Of a stretch of 64,000 nt of DNA, positions 34,202 to 45,226 are shown one piece after another. The position numbers and the translations under genes are program-made. Below the pieces are notes generated by a model. The model was given only the letters and a program-made list of their open reading frames with translations, ran no database searches and was not told the DNA's origin. Source of the DNA: Tragulus kanchil (taxonomy: Eukaryota; Chordata; Mammalia; Artiodactyla; Tragulidae); assembly GCA_022376925.1 (NCBI GenBank), contig JAIOJX010000026.1, positions 203,026,400-203,090,399 of the forward strand, read 5' to 3'. Every line of letters begins with the position of its first letter. The stretch's first letter is position 1.

Positions 34202-36415
34202 CTATGTTCTCAAAACTCTATTAATAACTGCTTTTTAGAAATTTATATCTGTATTGTTGTACTGAGTTTGTATGGTGTCAACTTAGCTAACTTGCCAGTA
34301 CATTAAACAGAATTCCATTCCCCACATAGTTCCAAGTTCACTTGCATCAGAAGAGACATTTTGTATGAGATTTGGAAGGGTAAAGTAAAGCAGGGATATA
34401 TGACTTATAATCTCTGGAGGTTGGGTGCAGGATCACCAGGTGATGCTCAGGCATGTGGTCACCTGTCTGCTCACTCATGGGACCTCCAATTCATGGGCCA
34501 AGTGCATGTCTACATTCAGAAGAGACCCAACTTCTCCTTCTTCTCAGTGTGCACTATTGAGACTTGGTGTTCAGTTAAACTTGGAAAGCAATTGCAAAAG
34601 GATAAACATTTAAAAATAATATTTGTAATCAGTAACATGGGATATCATTTGATTTAGTCAAATCTTCTTGACATAGTATTGGTTTCTTAATATAGCTCCT
34701 TCATATTAAAAAAAATAATACAAGTAATTTATATTTTTTCTTGTTACTGTTCAGTGGAATTGTTCTATTTCTCCATATGTTTAACAGGTAGTCCTAATAA
34801 TTTTTCAAACCATTCCTTTTGGCTTTTCTGATAAAGATGTGCATGCAGATAACAATATTTTGTATTTTATTTAACAATATTTACAAACATTTTTATTTTT
34901 CATGCCTTAGTGATAATTTAAAAACATATATACCTTGCAAATATGTTTAAGCTTTTAGCAATGAATTTTTACTTAATTAGCTAGTGTGGATAAAAAACTA
35001 AGCATGGGTCTGCTTTCAGGTAAAGTTCTATAATTTATGCTAACTAGTGTTTTTCTAGGACACTAGACCAATTAATCATTGTAATTAAAGGCAAATATAA
35101 TTAGTTAGGTACTATGTAGTTTTTTCTAATCATTTGCATGTAAATTGTGTGATGAAATCTGTATCGTGAAACAGACAGCACAAAAGAGTAATGGAAGAGG
35201 AATATGCTTAAGTAAACTCTTTAGCCAGCTTTCTTCCAGATGAGTGAGGAACCAGGTGCTCTGGTCCATGAGGGTCTTGGGAGCTAGTTTTAGGCAGGTT
35301 GGTTTATTCTATGTTCTCAAAACTCTATTAATAACTGCTTTTTAGAAATTTATATCTGTATTGTTGTACTGAGTTTGTATGGTGTCAACTTAGCTAACTT
35401 GCCAGTACATTAAACAGAATTCCATTCCCCACATAGTTCCAAGTTCACTTGCATCAGAAGAGACATTTTGTATGAGATTTGGAAGGGTAAAGTAAAGCAG
35501 GGATATATGACTTATAATCTCTGGAGGTTGGGTGCAGGATCACCAGGTGATGCTCAGGCATGTGGTCACCTGTCTGCTCACTCATGGGACCTCCAATTCA
35601 TGGGCCAAGTGCATGTCTACATTCAGAAGAGACCCAACTTCTCCTTCTTCTCAGTGTGCACTATTGAGACTTGGTGTTCAGTTAAACTTGGAAAGCAATT
35701 GCAAAAGGATAAACATTTAAAAATAATATTTGTAATCAGTAACATGGGATATCATTTGATTTAGTCAAATCTTCTTGACATAGTATTGGTTTCTTAATAT
35801 AGCTCCTTCATATTAAAAAAAATAATACAAGTAATTTATATTTTTTCTTGTTACTGTTCAGTGGAATTGTTCTATTTCTCCATATGTTTAACAGGTAGTC
35901 CTAATAATTTTTCAAACCATTCCTTTTGGCTTTTCTGATAAAGATGTGCATGCAGATAACAATATTTTGTATTTTATTTAACAATATTTACAAACATTTT
36001 TATTTTTCATGCCTTAGTGATAATTTAAAAACATATATACCTTGCAAATATGTTTAAGCTTTTAGCAATGAATTTTTACTTAATTAGCTAGTGTGGATAA
36101 AAAACTAAGCATGGGTCTGCTTTCAGGTAAAGTTCTATAATTTATGCTAACTAGTGTTTTTCTAGGACACTAGACCAATTAATCATTGTAATTAAAGGCA
36201 AATATAATTAGTTAGGTACTATGTAGTTTTTTCTAATCATTTGCATGTAAATTGTGTGATGAAATCTGTATCGTGAAACAGACAGCACAAAAGAGTAATG
36301 GAAGAGGAATATGCTTAAGTAAACTCTTTAGCCAGCTTTCTTCCAGATGAGTGAGGAACCAGGTGCTCTGGTCCATGAGGGTCTTGGGAGCTATGTTTTC
36401 AGGCAGGTTGGTTTA
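34202..36415. repeat. Tandem duplication 9 (unit 1,107 bp)
   Basis: Copy A is 34202-35308 and copy B is 35309-36415. The first 184 bp overlap copy B of duplication 8. Near the end, copy A has lost bases relative to copy B (GAGCTAGTTTTAGGCAGG against GAGCTATGTTTTCAGGCAGG), the indel type of raw long reads. No gene or named repeat recognised inside. Confidence 0.95.
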
Positions 36416-37344
36416 GTCCCCACACCGAGGGTGAGTGACAAGGTGGAAATTGATTTGGTGTCCCTGGATGCAGTCTTGGGGTTGTGTGAGTGTGGGTAGT
36501 GTGCTATGAGAGTGCTGACAGTGGACCAGGCTGGTCGAGCTAATTGCAAAGTCATGGATCATATTGCATGTCTCTCCCTCCCCTTTTCCTTTGGTCTTTC
36601 CATGTCACACTCTAGTCCAAGTGGGAGCCGCTTGGGTGGTGATGAGGCTATCTCTGCCCACACTACGAACTGCCGCAGGCCGACCCAGCTATCGTATAGC
36701 CCTTGTTTAGATCTCCCCAACATGGGATTTAATGCTAAGCCTTCTAATGGGCAAGTAATAAACTCTTCTGGGAAGAGACTTTCTTCCTGCCACCCCTACA
36801 GCTTGAAAAGTGGTTTGCATTCCACTGTCCCAAAGTGACATCCTTTACTTTCACAGCCACAGCTCACTGGTCTAGGCCTTTTTCATAAAAAGGATGGAAA
36901 CCTTTCGCTGAAGCTTTTTTTATTTTTATTTTTTATCTCCAAATACACTGACGCATGCCAAGCTACAATCTCACTCTTTTCACTCTCAGCTTCTTATTAT
37001 CTGGAGAGGGACGGGATCTGATTTCTTTGTATTTACTGACCCAAATGACTTAATGATAAATTCCCTGAAGTATTTTGCCTGTACTCATTGGTTTAAAGAA
37101 AATATGGGTAGAATTTTGTCTAAATGATAGGCTTAAAAATTGACTGGAAAATTAAACAAAACAGTCCAATGAAAGTACTACAGACAATGTTTAGAGTAAA
37201 ACTGACTTTTGAGCAGTCTTCCCAATTAAAAATTATTTCCCCTTAAGAATAGTCACATAAATAAATTCATTAATTTTAACCATAAACTGATGAATACTTG
37301 CACTGAAAATGGAAAAATTATTTTATTGTTTTCCATTATGGTTT

Positions 37345-37670
37345 TTTTTTTTTTAAAGATTTATTTATTTATTTTTTTGGGGGGGGGGGGGGGGGGGGGA
37401 GGAGAGCAGGCGGGCCACTTCTATTGGTCTTTCATTTGTCCGTTTTCATCCATCTTTGTTCTTTGGCCCATGTGGGCCTCCCATCACAGTGGCCTCTGCT
37501 GTCACAGAGCGCCGGCTCTGTGCGCATGCGCTCCAGAGCTCTGGCTCGGTAATTGGATACATCAGTCCAGCCGCTCCACGGCACGTGGGATCTTCCCAGG
37601 CCAGGGATCGAACCGGTGCCCCTTGCACTGCAAGGCGTTGTCCTTACCCACTGGACCACCAGGGAAGCCC
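37345..37670 (-). mobile_element. Young CHR-derived SINE, antisense, with collapsed G tract
   Basis: A 13-bp target-site duplication, TCCATTATGGTTT, flanks it (37332-37344 and 37671-37683). It is inserted in an antisense L1, whose sequence resumes after the SINE (TTATTACAGGACATTG). The poly-G run near its tail replaces the usual G-rich block and is probably a consensus error. Confidence 0.92.
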
Positions 37671-38450
37671 TCCATTATGGTTTATTACAGGACATTGAAA
37701 AAACTTCCCTATGCTATACAGTAGGAACTTATTGTTTATCCATTCTATACACAAGTTTGCATTTGCACCGGGATCCTTGCCCTGACACTACGAACTATCG
37801 TATAGCCCTTGTTTAGATCTCCCCAACATGGGATTTAATGCTAAGCCTTCTAATGGGCAAGTAATAAACTCTTCTGGGAAGAGACTTTCTTCCTGCCACC
37901 CCTACAGCTTGAAAAGTGGTTTGCATTCCACTGTCCCAAAGTGACATCCTTTACTTTCACAGCCACAGCTCACTGGTCTAGGCCTTTTTCATAAAAAGGA
38001 TGGAAACCTTTCGCTGAAGCTTTTTTTATTTTTATTTTTTATCTCCAAATACACTGACGCATGCCAAGCTACAATCTCACTCTTTTCACTCTCAGCTTCT
38101 TATTATCTGGAGAGGGACGGGATCTGATTTCTTTGTATTTACTGACCCAAATGACTTAATGATAAATTCCCTGAAGTATTTTGCCTGTACTCATTGGTTT
38201 AAAGAAAATATGGGTAGAATTTTGTCTAAATGATAGGCTTAAAAATTGACTGGAAAATTAAACAAAACAGTCCAATGAAAGTACTACAGACAATGTTTAG
38301 AGTAAAACTGACTTTTGAGCAGTCTTCCCAATTAAAAATTATTTCCCCTTAAGAATAGTCACATAAATAAATTCATTAATTTTAACCATAAACTGATGAA
38401 TACTTGCACTGAAAATGGAAAAATTATTTTATTGTTTTCCATTATGGTTT

Positions 38451-38776
38451 TTTTTTTTTTAAAGATTTATTTATTTATTTATTTTGGGGGGTGGGGTGGG
38501 GAGGGAGGAGAGCAGGCGGGCCACTTCTATTGGTCTTTCATTTGTCCGTTTTCATCCATCTTTGTTCTTTGGCCCATGTGGGCCTCCCATCACAGTGGCC
38601 TCTGCTGTCACAGAGCGCCGGCTCTGTGCGCATGCGCTCCAGAGCTCTGGCTCGGTAATTGGATACATCAGTCCAGCCGCTCCACGGCACGTGGGATCTT
38701 CCCAGGCCAGGGATCGAACCGGTGCCCCTTGCACTGCAAGGCGTTGTCCTTACCCACTGGACCACCAGGGAAGCCC
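38451..38776 (-). mobile_element. Young CHR-derived SINE (second copy, from duplication)
   Basis: The same insertion as 37345-37670 with the same target sites (38438-38450 and 38777-38789). The G-rich block has a normal composition here. Confidence 0.92.
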
Positions 38777-39135
38777 TCCATTATGGTTTATTACAGGACA
38801 TTGAAAAAACTTCCCTATGCTATACAGTAGGAACTTATTGTTTATCCATTCTATACACAAGTTTGCATTTGCTAATCCCAAGCTCTCAGTGCATCCTTTT
38901 CCCACCCCCTCCTCACTGGCAACCACAAATCTATTCTGTATGTCTATGACACTCTTTTGGTTTCATAAATAAGTTCATTTGTGTCATATTTTACTTCCAT
39001 ATATAAGAAAATCATATGATTCTTATATTTCTCTGTCTGGCTTACTTCACTTAGTATGATAATCTCTAGGCCCATCTATGTTGCTGCCAATGGCATTATT
39101 TCATTCTTTTTAATGGCTGAGTAGTATTCCATCAT

Positions 39136-39350
39136 GGGCTTCCCTGGTGGTTCAGATGGTAAAGAATCTGCCTACAATGTGAGGCACCTGGGTTCTATCC
39201 CTGGGTCTGAAAGATTTCTTCGAAAAGGGAATGGAAACCCACTCCAGTATTCTAGACTGGAGAATTCCATGGGCACAGGAGCCTGGCAAGGTTTAGTCCA
39301 TTGAGTCAAAAAGGGCTGGACACGACTGAGAGACTAACACACACACACAC
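39136..39350 (+). mobile_element. Bov-tA SINE nested in L1
   Basis: Starts GGGCTTCCCTGGTGGTTCAG, then 'gcctacaatgtgaggcacc', B-box-like GGTTCTATCCC, 'ccatgggcacaggagcctgg' and 'ggacacgactgagagac', with an AC-rich tail. It splits the antisense L1. Confidence 0.88.
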
Positions 39351-39378
39351 ACGCAGAGTATTCTGTTGGATTGTTTTA

Positions 39379-39405
39379 TACACACACACACACACACACA
39401 CACAC
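39379..39405. repeat. (AC)n microsatellite
   Basis: A pure AC run following the AC-rich tail of the neighbouring Bov-tA. Confidence 0.9.
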
Positions 39406-39610
39406 CCCATATCTTCTTTATCTACTCATCTGTTCTGTGGATATTTAGGTTGTTTCTATGTCTGGGTTATTGTTAATAGTGCTGCTATGAATATACTCGC
39501 ATTTTTTTGAATTATAGTTTTGTCTGGATATATGCCCAGGAGTGAGATTGCTGGATAATATGGCAACTCTAGTTTTAGTTTTATTGAGGAGTCTCAATTT
39601 GGTTTTGTAT

Positions 39611-40130
39611 AGTAATTGAAAAATTGAATAATTCTTAATATTCAGGTGAAGGCATTTTTAAAGACTAAGTATAATATAATAATAAGTATAATGCTTGTAA
39701 TCATGTTGATGAAGCAGAATTTATTTTTTTTAAGTAACATTTGGGCAGAGTTGTAAATATCTACACATAGTTATCATATCAGAAAAAATCTAGAATATTT
39801 TTGGTTTATTTACAATGAAGCATAGGGAATTCAATTTCCTTGGAAGTAAAGAAGGCAAACACTAAGAATGATCTAAAATCTTCATAAAGAACAGAACCCA
39901 AATCACATTTTCTGGAAGAGGAGGAAAAGAGATAAGCTGAGTAGTAAGATAGTGAAAAGGAAGACAAAAGGAATCAGATGCAGGATGCATTCACATTCTA
40001 AGTTTCATGGGAGTCAGTCAAGAAGGATTTGAGCAGGGAAAAATGAGGTAGGTAAAACAGGTGGAGAAAGGAAGCTGTTGAGAAGCATATCCACTAAAAA
40101 CCCAGTTTAATCAAATGAGTGACATTTTCC
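39611..40130. other. Non-coding sequence, nothing recognised
   Basis: AT- and purine-rich sequence without a recognised gene or repeat. Confidence 0.4.
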
Positions 40131-40215
40131 AAAATAACTTAAAAGCTAAAGTCACTTCCAAGTGAGTGAAAAAGAATTCAAGCAACTGAGGACCAGTAGA
40201 CTAGGTACCTAGTAG

Positions 40216-40237
40216 TGTATGGGTGCTAAGTCACTTC
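40216..40237 (-). mobile_element. Ultra-truncated Bov-A/BovB 3' tail insertion (22 nt)
   Basis: The 22-nt insert TGTATGGGTGCTAAGTCACTTC is bounded by a perfect 13-bp direct repeat, AGGTACCTAGTAG (40203-40215 and 40238-40250). In reverse the insert reads GAAGTGACTTAGCACCCATA, the 3' terminus shared by Bov-A SINEs and BovB LINEs. It is best explained as retrotransposition that aborted after a few bases of reverse transcription. A second copy lies 1,087 bp downstream. Confidence 0.7.
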
Positions 40238-40380
40238 AGGTACCTAGTAGACACGGAGCCTAAAGTACTATGTAAAAAGAAAAAGAACATTGTTGTACTT
40301 GTGCCCATTATTTTGCTTATTTAGGGATGAGGATTAGAAAAAAGTAGCAATATAAAAATAGGTTAAAACAGTAGTATTTA

Positions 40381-40606
40381 GGGCTTTCTAGGTGGCGCTA
40401 GTGGTAAAGAATCCAGCTGCCGATGCAGAGGACATAAGTGACTAAGGTTTGATCCCTGGGTCAGGAAGGTGGCATCTCTGGAGGAGGGCATGGCAATGCA
40501 CTTCAGTATTCTTGCCTGGATAGTCCCATGAACAGAGGAGCCTGGCAGGCTACAGTTCGCAGGCTCACAAAGGGTTGAACACGACTGAAGCAGTTTACAC
40601 ACATGC
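40381..40606 (+). mobile_element. Bov-tA SINE
   Basis: Starts GGGCTTTCTAGGTGGCGCTA, has a B-box-like GGTTTGATCCC and runs through 'ggagggcatggcaatgc', 'tgaacagaggagcctggc' and 'gaacacgactgaagcag'. A second copy lies at 41468-41693. Confidence 0.87.
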
Positions 40607-40608
40607 AT

Positions 40609-40815
40609 ACAAGTTGTTGTTCAATTGCTAAGCCATGTCTGACTCTTTGCAACCCTAAGGACTGCAGCATGCTAGGTTTCCCTGTCCTTTCCATTTCCCA
40701 GAATTTGCTCAAAGTCATGTCTGTTGAGTCAGTGATGCCATCCTTGGTTGTCTCCTTCTTCTCTTTCCTTCAGTCTTTCCCAGCAGTGGGGTCTTTTCCA
40801 ATGAGTCCACGCAAG
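40609..40815 (-). mobile_element. BovB (RTE) LINE 3' end, antisense
   Basis: Reads GTTGTTGTTCAATTGCTAAG, 'gactctttgcaacccta', 'ctgcagcatgctagg', 'tttgctcaaagtcatgtc', 'gagtcagtgatgccatcc', 'cagtctttcccagcagtg' and 'gggtcttttccaatgagtc'. In reverse this is the BovB 3' region, whose terminus is shared with Bov-A SINEs. It abuts the Bov-tA head to tail in opposite orientation. A second copy lies at 41696-41902. Confidence 0.82.
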
Positions 40816-42304
40816 TACTATTTATTAACCAAAAGAAATTCTGTTCTTATTATATCCAACGACCTTAGGATTTAAGAAAGTAATCTAATAAAGTAAAGAT
40901 CTGGGTTAACAAGCATTAGTATACATTCAGATTATTTATGGTTATTCAGATTAATTACTAGTGTTGTTTATCCTAACATGTAGTAGAGAATTTGTTACCA
41001 GATCCAGAAGAGTCTACTAGGTAACTACCATAAACATTTTTTTGGTTACTTGAGAGAAATGAAGTGGGAGCAAGCCAAAAATCTGTAAGAGAAACAAAGT
41101 CATTGTTTACCTGTAAAAAGAGCATAGTCTTCCATAATAAACATAACCCAAATATTCTGTGATCAAATATATGTGTTTAGATATGAAGAGATGTTCAGTT
41201 TCACTTTATTGCTTCTCAAAATAACTTAAAAGCTAAAGTCACTTCCAAGTGAGTGAAAAAGAATTCAAGCAACTGAGGACCAGTAGACTAGGTACCTAGT
41301 AGTGTATGGGTGCTAAGTCACTTCAGGTACCTAGTAGACACGGAGCCTAAAGTACTATGTAAAAAGAAAAAGAACATTGTTGTACTTGTGCCCATTATTT
41401 TGCTTATTTAGGGATGAGGATTAGAAAAAAGTAGCAATATAAAAATAGGTTAAAACAGTAGTATTTAGGGCTTTCTAGGTGGCGCTAGTGGTAAAGAATC
41501 CAGCTGCCGATGCAGAGGACATAAGTGACTAAGGTTTGATCCCTGGGTCAGGAAGGTGGCATCTCTGGAGGAGGGCATGGCAATGCACTTCAGTATTCTT
41601 GCCTGGATAGTCCCATGAACAGAGGAGCCTGGCAGGCTACAGTTCGCAGGCTCACAAAGGGTTGAACACGACTGAAGCAGTTTACACACATGCATACAAG
41701 TTGTTGTTCAATTGCTAAGCCATGTCTGACTCTTTGCAACCCTAAGGACTGCAGCATGCTAGGTTTCCCTGTCCTTTCCATTTCCCAGAATTTGCTCAAA
41801 GTCATGTCTGTTGAGTCAGTGATGCCATCCTTGGTTGTCTCCTTCTTCTCTTTCCTTCAGTCTTTCCCAGCAGTGGGGTCTTTTCCAATGAGTCCACGCA
41901 AGTACTATTTATTAACCAAAAGAAATTCTGTTCTTATTATATCCAACGACCTTAGGATTTAAGAAAGTAATCTAATAAAGTAAAGATCTGGGTTAACAAG
42001 CATTAGTATACATTCAGATTATTTATGGTTATTCAGATTAATTACTAGTGTTGTTTATCCTAACATGTAGTAGAGAATTTGTTACCAGATCCAGAAGAGT
42101 CTACTAGGTAACTACCATAAACATTTTTTTGGTTACTTGAGAGAAATGAAGTGGGAGCAAGCCAAAAATCTGTAAGAGAAACAAAGTCATTGTTTACCTG
42201 TAAAAAGAGCATAGTCTTCCATAATAAACATAACCCAAATATTCTGTGATCAAATATATGTGTTTAGATATGAAGAGATGTTCAGTTTCACTTTATTGCT
42301 TCTC

Positions 42305-42774
42305 AGAGCCATATGACTAAAAATTAATACAGGCTGACCAAAATAAATCAATAGCTAGCATAAGTTAAAATGTGATAGGCTACAGAAATAGATTAGGAGA
42401 ACATACAACAGAGACAGAAACTTATAAAGTGATTGCTATATCATTGATTATATTACATGTTTGGAGAGAAAATGAAAACATTCCACTGAATTATGAAGCT
42501 GAAGAAACAAATTAGCACTAACTGAAACCATTTAAATTAATATAAGTTGTGTCTTAATATAACAAAAACTTCAAAGTATGAAAATTAGAGGTGAATCATT
42601 GCGCTACAAAAGGGTTTTTCTCTTAATGGAATGTTTGATCACAGGACTTCTAGATTTCTCCTGAAGTATTTATAGTTACATTCAATTTTCAGAAGTTAAC
42701 TTACTAATTATCAATAAAATATAGCTGAAATTAAAGGGAAAAAGGTTGAGGTCAAAACACTAAGGAAACATATC
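42305..42774. other. Non-coding sequence, nothing recognised
   Basis: No gene or clear repeat seen. Confidence 0.4.
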
Positions 42775-42970
42775 TTGTGTTGAGTGCTGGGTTTTCAGGA
42801 ACTGTCACATATATTATTTTATTTAATCTTCTTAATAGACCCGTGACCTAGGCATTACTGGCACATTTTACAAATGAGAAACTGCAAATCAGTGACCTTA
42901 ACTAACTTAAGTCCACCAAAGCTAGTAAGTGGCAGAATTGTTATACAAACACAAGTCTTGCTGATTCTAT
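42775..42970 (-). mobile_element. MIR SINE, antisense
   Basis: The reversed MIR order is clear: 'gagtgctgggttttcagg', 'tattttatttaatcttctta', 'gtgacctaggcattactgg', 'acattttacaaatgagaaac', 'gaccttaactaacttaagtcc' and 'gctagtaagtggcagaatt'. Confidence 0.8.
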
Positions 42971-43273
42971 TAGATTATATTCATTAGATTATAATCTGTT
43001 GCCTACAGTTAACAATGGATGGGTTCACAAAAGAGTCAACTAAATCTCATACAATGGAAATAAACTTGATATCCTCTCTTTAGTGTATATTCCTTAAAAT
43101 CTCCAAAATTCAAGAAGATTCAAAAATAGTTAAGGGATGCAAAATTTAACTGACTTAAGTAATAATGAGCAAAATGACAGGTAGACTAGTATCTTAATAT
43201 AAGAATGCATCTATTCTTGAAAAGAGTTTAAAGCACAAGAGCTTTGATTTTAGTGGTTAGTAACCTAAAGAAA

Positions 43274-43499
43274 GGGCTTCTGAAGTGGTGCTAGTGGTAA
43301 AGAACCTGTCTGCCAATGTAAGAGGCATAAGAGACATGGGTTCAATTCCTGGGTCAGGGAGATCCCCTACAGGAGGGCATGGAGACCTACTCCAGTGTTC
43401 TTGCCTGGAGAATTTCGTGGCTAGAGGAGGAGCCTGGTGGGCTACAGTCTGTGGTGTTGCAAACAGTTGGACACGATTGGAGCAGCTAAGCACACACAC
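43274..43499 (+). mobile_element. Bov-tA SINE
   Basis: Flanked by a 9-bp direct repeat, AACCTAAAG (43262-43270 and 43500-43508). The body is canonical: 'gtggtgctagtggtaaag', 'gggttcaattcctgg', 'gcctggagaatttcgtgg', 'gagcctggtgggctacag' and 'ggacacgattggagcag', then an AC-rich tail. Confidence 0.9.
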
Positions 43500-43723
43500 A
43501 ACCTAAAGGAAACAATCCTTCAATTAAAACACACATTTCATCATGATATATGGCCATATGACTAATTACATTACTTTATCTATCTTTATATATGATGCTT
43601 ATTGGATCAGTGTTAAGTGATCAATTATAATGGCTGTTCAAACAAATGGGTTTGCCATGGTGAAATCTAGATTTCATTAAACAGGTCAGAAACAAAAGTA
43701 TTCATGATATAAGAAATAATTGG

Positions 43724-44047
43724 GGGTTTCCCTGGTGGTCCAGTGGGTAAGGACACCACCTTGCAGTGCAAGGGGCGCCGGTTCGATCCCTGGCCTGGGA
43801 AGATCCCACGTGCCGCGGAGCGGCTGGACCGATGTGTCCAATTACCGAGCCGGAGCTCTGGAGCACATGCGCCCAGAGTTGGTGCTCTGTGACAACAGAG
43901 GCCACTGTGATGGGAGGCCCACATGGGTCAAAGAACAAAGACGGATGAAAATAGAGAAATGAAAGACCAATAGAAGTGGCCCGCCCATCCCCCTACCACC
44001 CTACCCCACTCCCCAACAAATAAATAAATAAAATAAATGTTAAAAAA
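43724..44047 (+). mobile_element. Young CHR-derived SINE with 3' extension
   Basis: A perfect 13-bp target-site duplication, AAGAAATAATTGG, flanks it (43711-43723 and 44048-44060). It has an intact B-box GGTTCGATCCC, the body with CCCACGTGCCGCGGAGCGGC, the extension GAAAGACCAATAGAAGTGGC, a C-rich block, AAAT units and a terminal A-run. It lies outside all the tandem duplications, so it is a clean reference copy of the family. Confidence 0.95.
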
Positions 44048-44329
44048 AAGAAATAATTGGAATAGATCATCTAGACAAATTTCCCTGTATCATTTAGAGA
44101 TTATTTCTCTCAACAATGTCAATTTAATTGTTTGTGTAATGATCGAGAGCCTGTCACACACCATACACTGTCTTAGAGTGCTGCTGAAATCACACAGCAA
44201 TCCAAAGTCCCCGTCTTAATGCACTTACACTCTAGAGAGAAGACAGTCACTGCAAAGTCAATGCAGAGATACAACATTTAATGTCAGGGAGTGCTATAGA
44301 GTGCTATGAAGACAAAGTAGAGAAAAAGG

Positions 44330-44545
44330 GGGTGGGGATTCACTGCTGTATTTTAAATGGATAACTAGCAAGGACCTCTGTATAGCACAGAGGACTCTGG
44401 TCAATACTGCACAGCCTAAATGGGAGAAGAATTTAAAAAAAAGTAAAAGTGTTCATGTGTAGCTGAATCACTCCACTGTACACCTGATACTAACAAGACA
44501 TTGTTAATCAACTATACTCCAATATAAATAAAAAGTTAAAAAAAA
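44330..44545 (+). mobile_element. L1 3' terminus fragment
   Basis: Contains 'aatggataactagcaaggac', 'tatagcacagaggactctgg', 'ctgaatcactccactgtacac', 'gataCTAACAAGACATTG', 'atcaactatactccaatat' and AAATAAAAAG. This is the familiar 3' end of ruminant L1. Most of it is repeated at 45496-45650 by duplication 12. Confidence 0.82.
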
Positions 44546-44869
44546 AGAGATGTTGCTTGATGAGATATTATTTTAGAGGGTGTGGCCAGAGAAGATTTCT
44601 TTAAGGTGGACACAAGGAAAGATTTAACAAAGACAAACTTCATTAGAATATTTACTGTAAAATGAAGTTTTGTAATATTTTGCAAGTATGATATTTGACT
44701 ATGATTGAGTAATATATGAGTATCAGATTAAAGACAGATACCTGTAATATGATTGATATTTTTAGCTTCTGGCAAGAGTAATTTTTTTAAAACTATGGTA
44801 AAAAATGATGTAACATAAAGTTTAAACCATTTTTAGAATACAGTTAAGTTGCATTAAGTCTGTTTTACC

Positions 44870-45136
44870 ACAATGTGAACTCCAGGACATTTTCATCTTG
44901 CCAAACTGAAACTGAAACTCATTAAGCACTAGCTCCCCCTCCTCCATTCTTCTAGCCCATGGCAACCATCTTTGTACTTTCTATTTCTGATTTTGACTAC
45001 TTCAGACATTTCATATGAGTTGGGATCATACAGTATTTCTTTCTATGTAACTGATTTATTTCATTCAGTTTAATGTCTGTGAAGTTTGTCCATGTAGCAT
45101 GTGACAAGAGTTCCTTCCTTTTTAAAGACTGCTTAA
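44870..45136 (-). mobile_element. L1M fragment, antisense
   Basis: The reversed L1 3' UTR/ORF2 order includes 'ctagcccatggcaaccatc', 'gtactttctatttctga', 'cttcagacatttcatatgag', 'gggatcatacagtatttc', 'gtttgtccatgtagcatg' and 'cctttttaaagactgctta'. A second copy lies at about 45975-46241. Confidence 0.72.
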
Positions 45137-45226
45137 TAGTCCACTGATCTTCCAGACCCAGGGATGAAACCCAGGTCTCTCTCATTGCAGGCAGAATCTC
45201 TACTGTCTGAGCTACCAGGAAAATCT
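45137..45226 (-). mobile_element. Bov-tA head fragment, antisense
   Basis: Contains 'gatcttccagacccaggg', 'gaaacccaggtctctctc', 'attgcaggcagaatctc' and 'tgagctaccaggaaaatc'. Only the tRNA-like head region is present. A second copy lies at 46242-46331. Confidence 0.75.

Larger units (their letters stand above)
32215..34385. repeat. Tandem duplication 8 (unit 1,085 bp)
   Basis: Copy A is 32215-33300 and copy B is 33300-34385, joined at a GGTAAAG/GAAAAG overlap. The unique flanks and the old CHR SINE agree between copies, but the young SINE inside differs at many positions (for example GTGGTGTCTGTCGCTGC against GCGGTGGCGTCTGTTGTCG near the same site). Differences confined to a high-copy SINE fit wrong-read polishing better than true divergence. 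Confidence 0.95.
36691..38872. repeat. Tandem duplication 10 (offset 1,106 bp, corrupted junction)
   Basis: Copy A is 36691-37766 and copy B is 37797-38872. The 30 bp between (37767-37796) are a corrupted version of the sequence before copy A: CACTACGAACT is shared, but the following GCCGCAGGCCGACCCAGCT of 36671-36690 is missing. The SINE tail also differs: copy A has an uninterrupted run of 21 G at 37379-37399, while copy B has GGGGGGTGGGGTGGGGAGGG. Confidence 0.95.
38777..39610 (-). mobile_element. L1 3' part, antisense, interrupted by a Bov-tA
   Basis: The reversed L1 order is clear: 'ctatacagtaggaacttattg', 'tttgctaatcccaagctc', 'tctgtctggcttacttcac', 'tagtatgataatctctaggcc', 'aatggctgagtagtattcc', then after the SINE 'tttatctactcatctgt', 'ttgttaatagtgctgctatg' and 'atgcccaggagtgagattgc'. 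It is the end of ORF2 and the 3' UTR, degraded and non-coding. A short piece lies before the young SINE as well. Confidence 0.85.
40131..42304. repeat. Tandem duplication 11 (unit 1,087 bp)
   Basis: Copy A is 40131-41217 and copy B is 41218-42304, with a constant offset and no differences that I could see. The join is blunt (GCTTCTCA followed by AAATAACTT). The unit holds a minimal Bov tail insertion, a Bov-tA and a BovB end. Confidence 0.95.
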
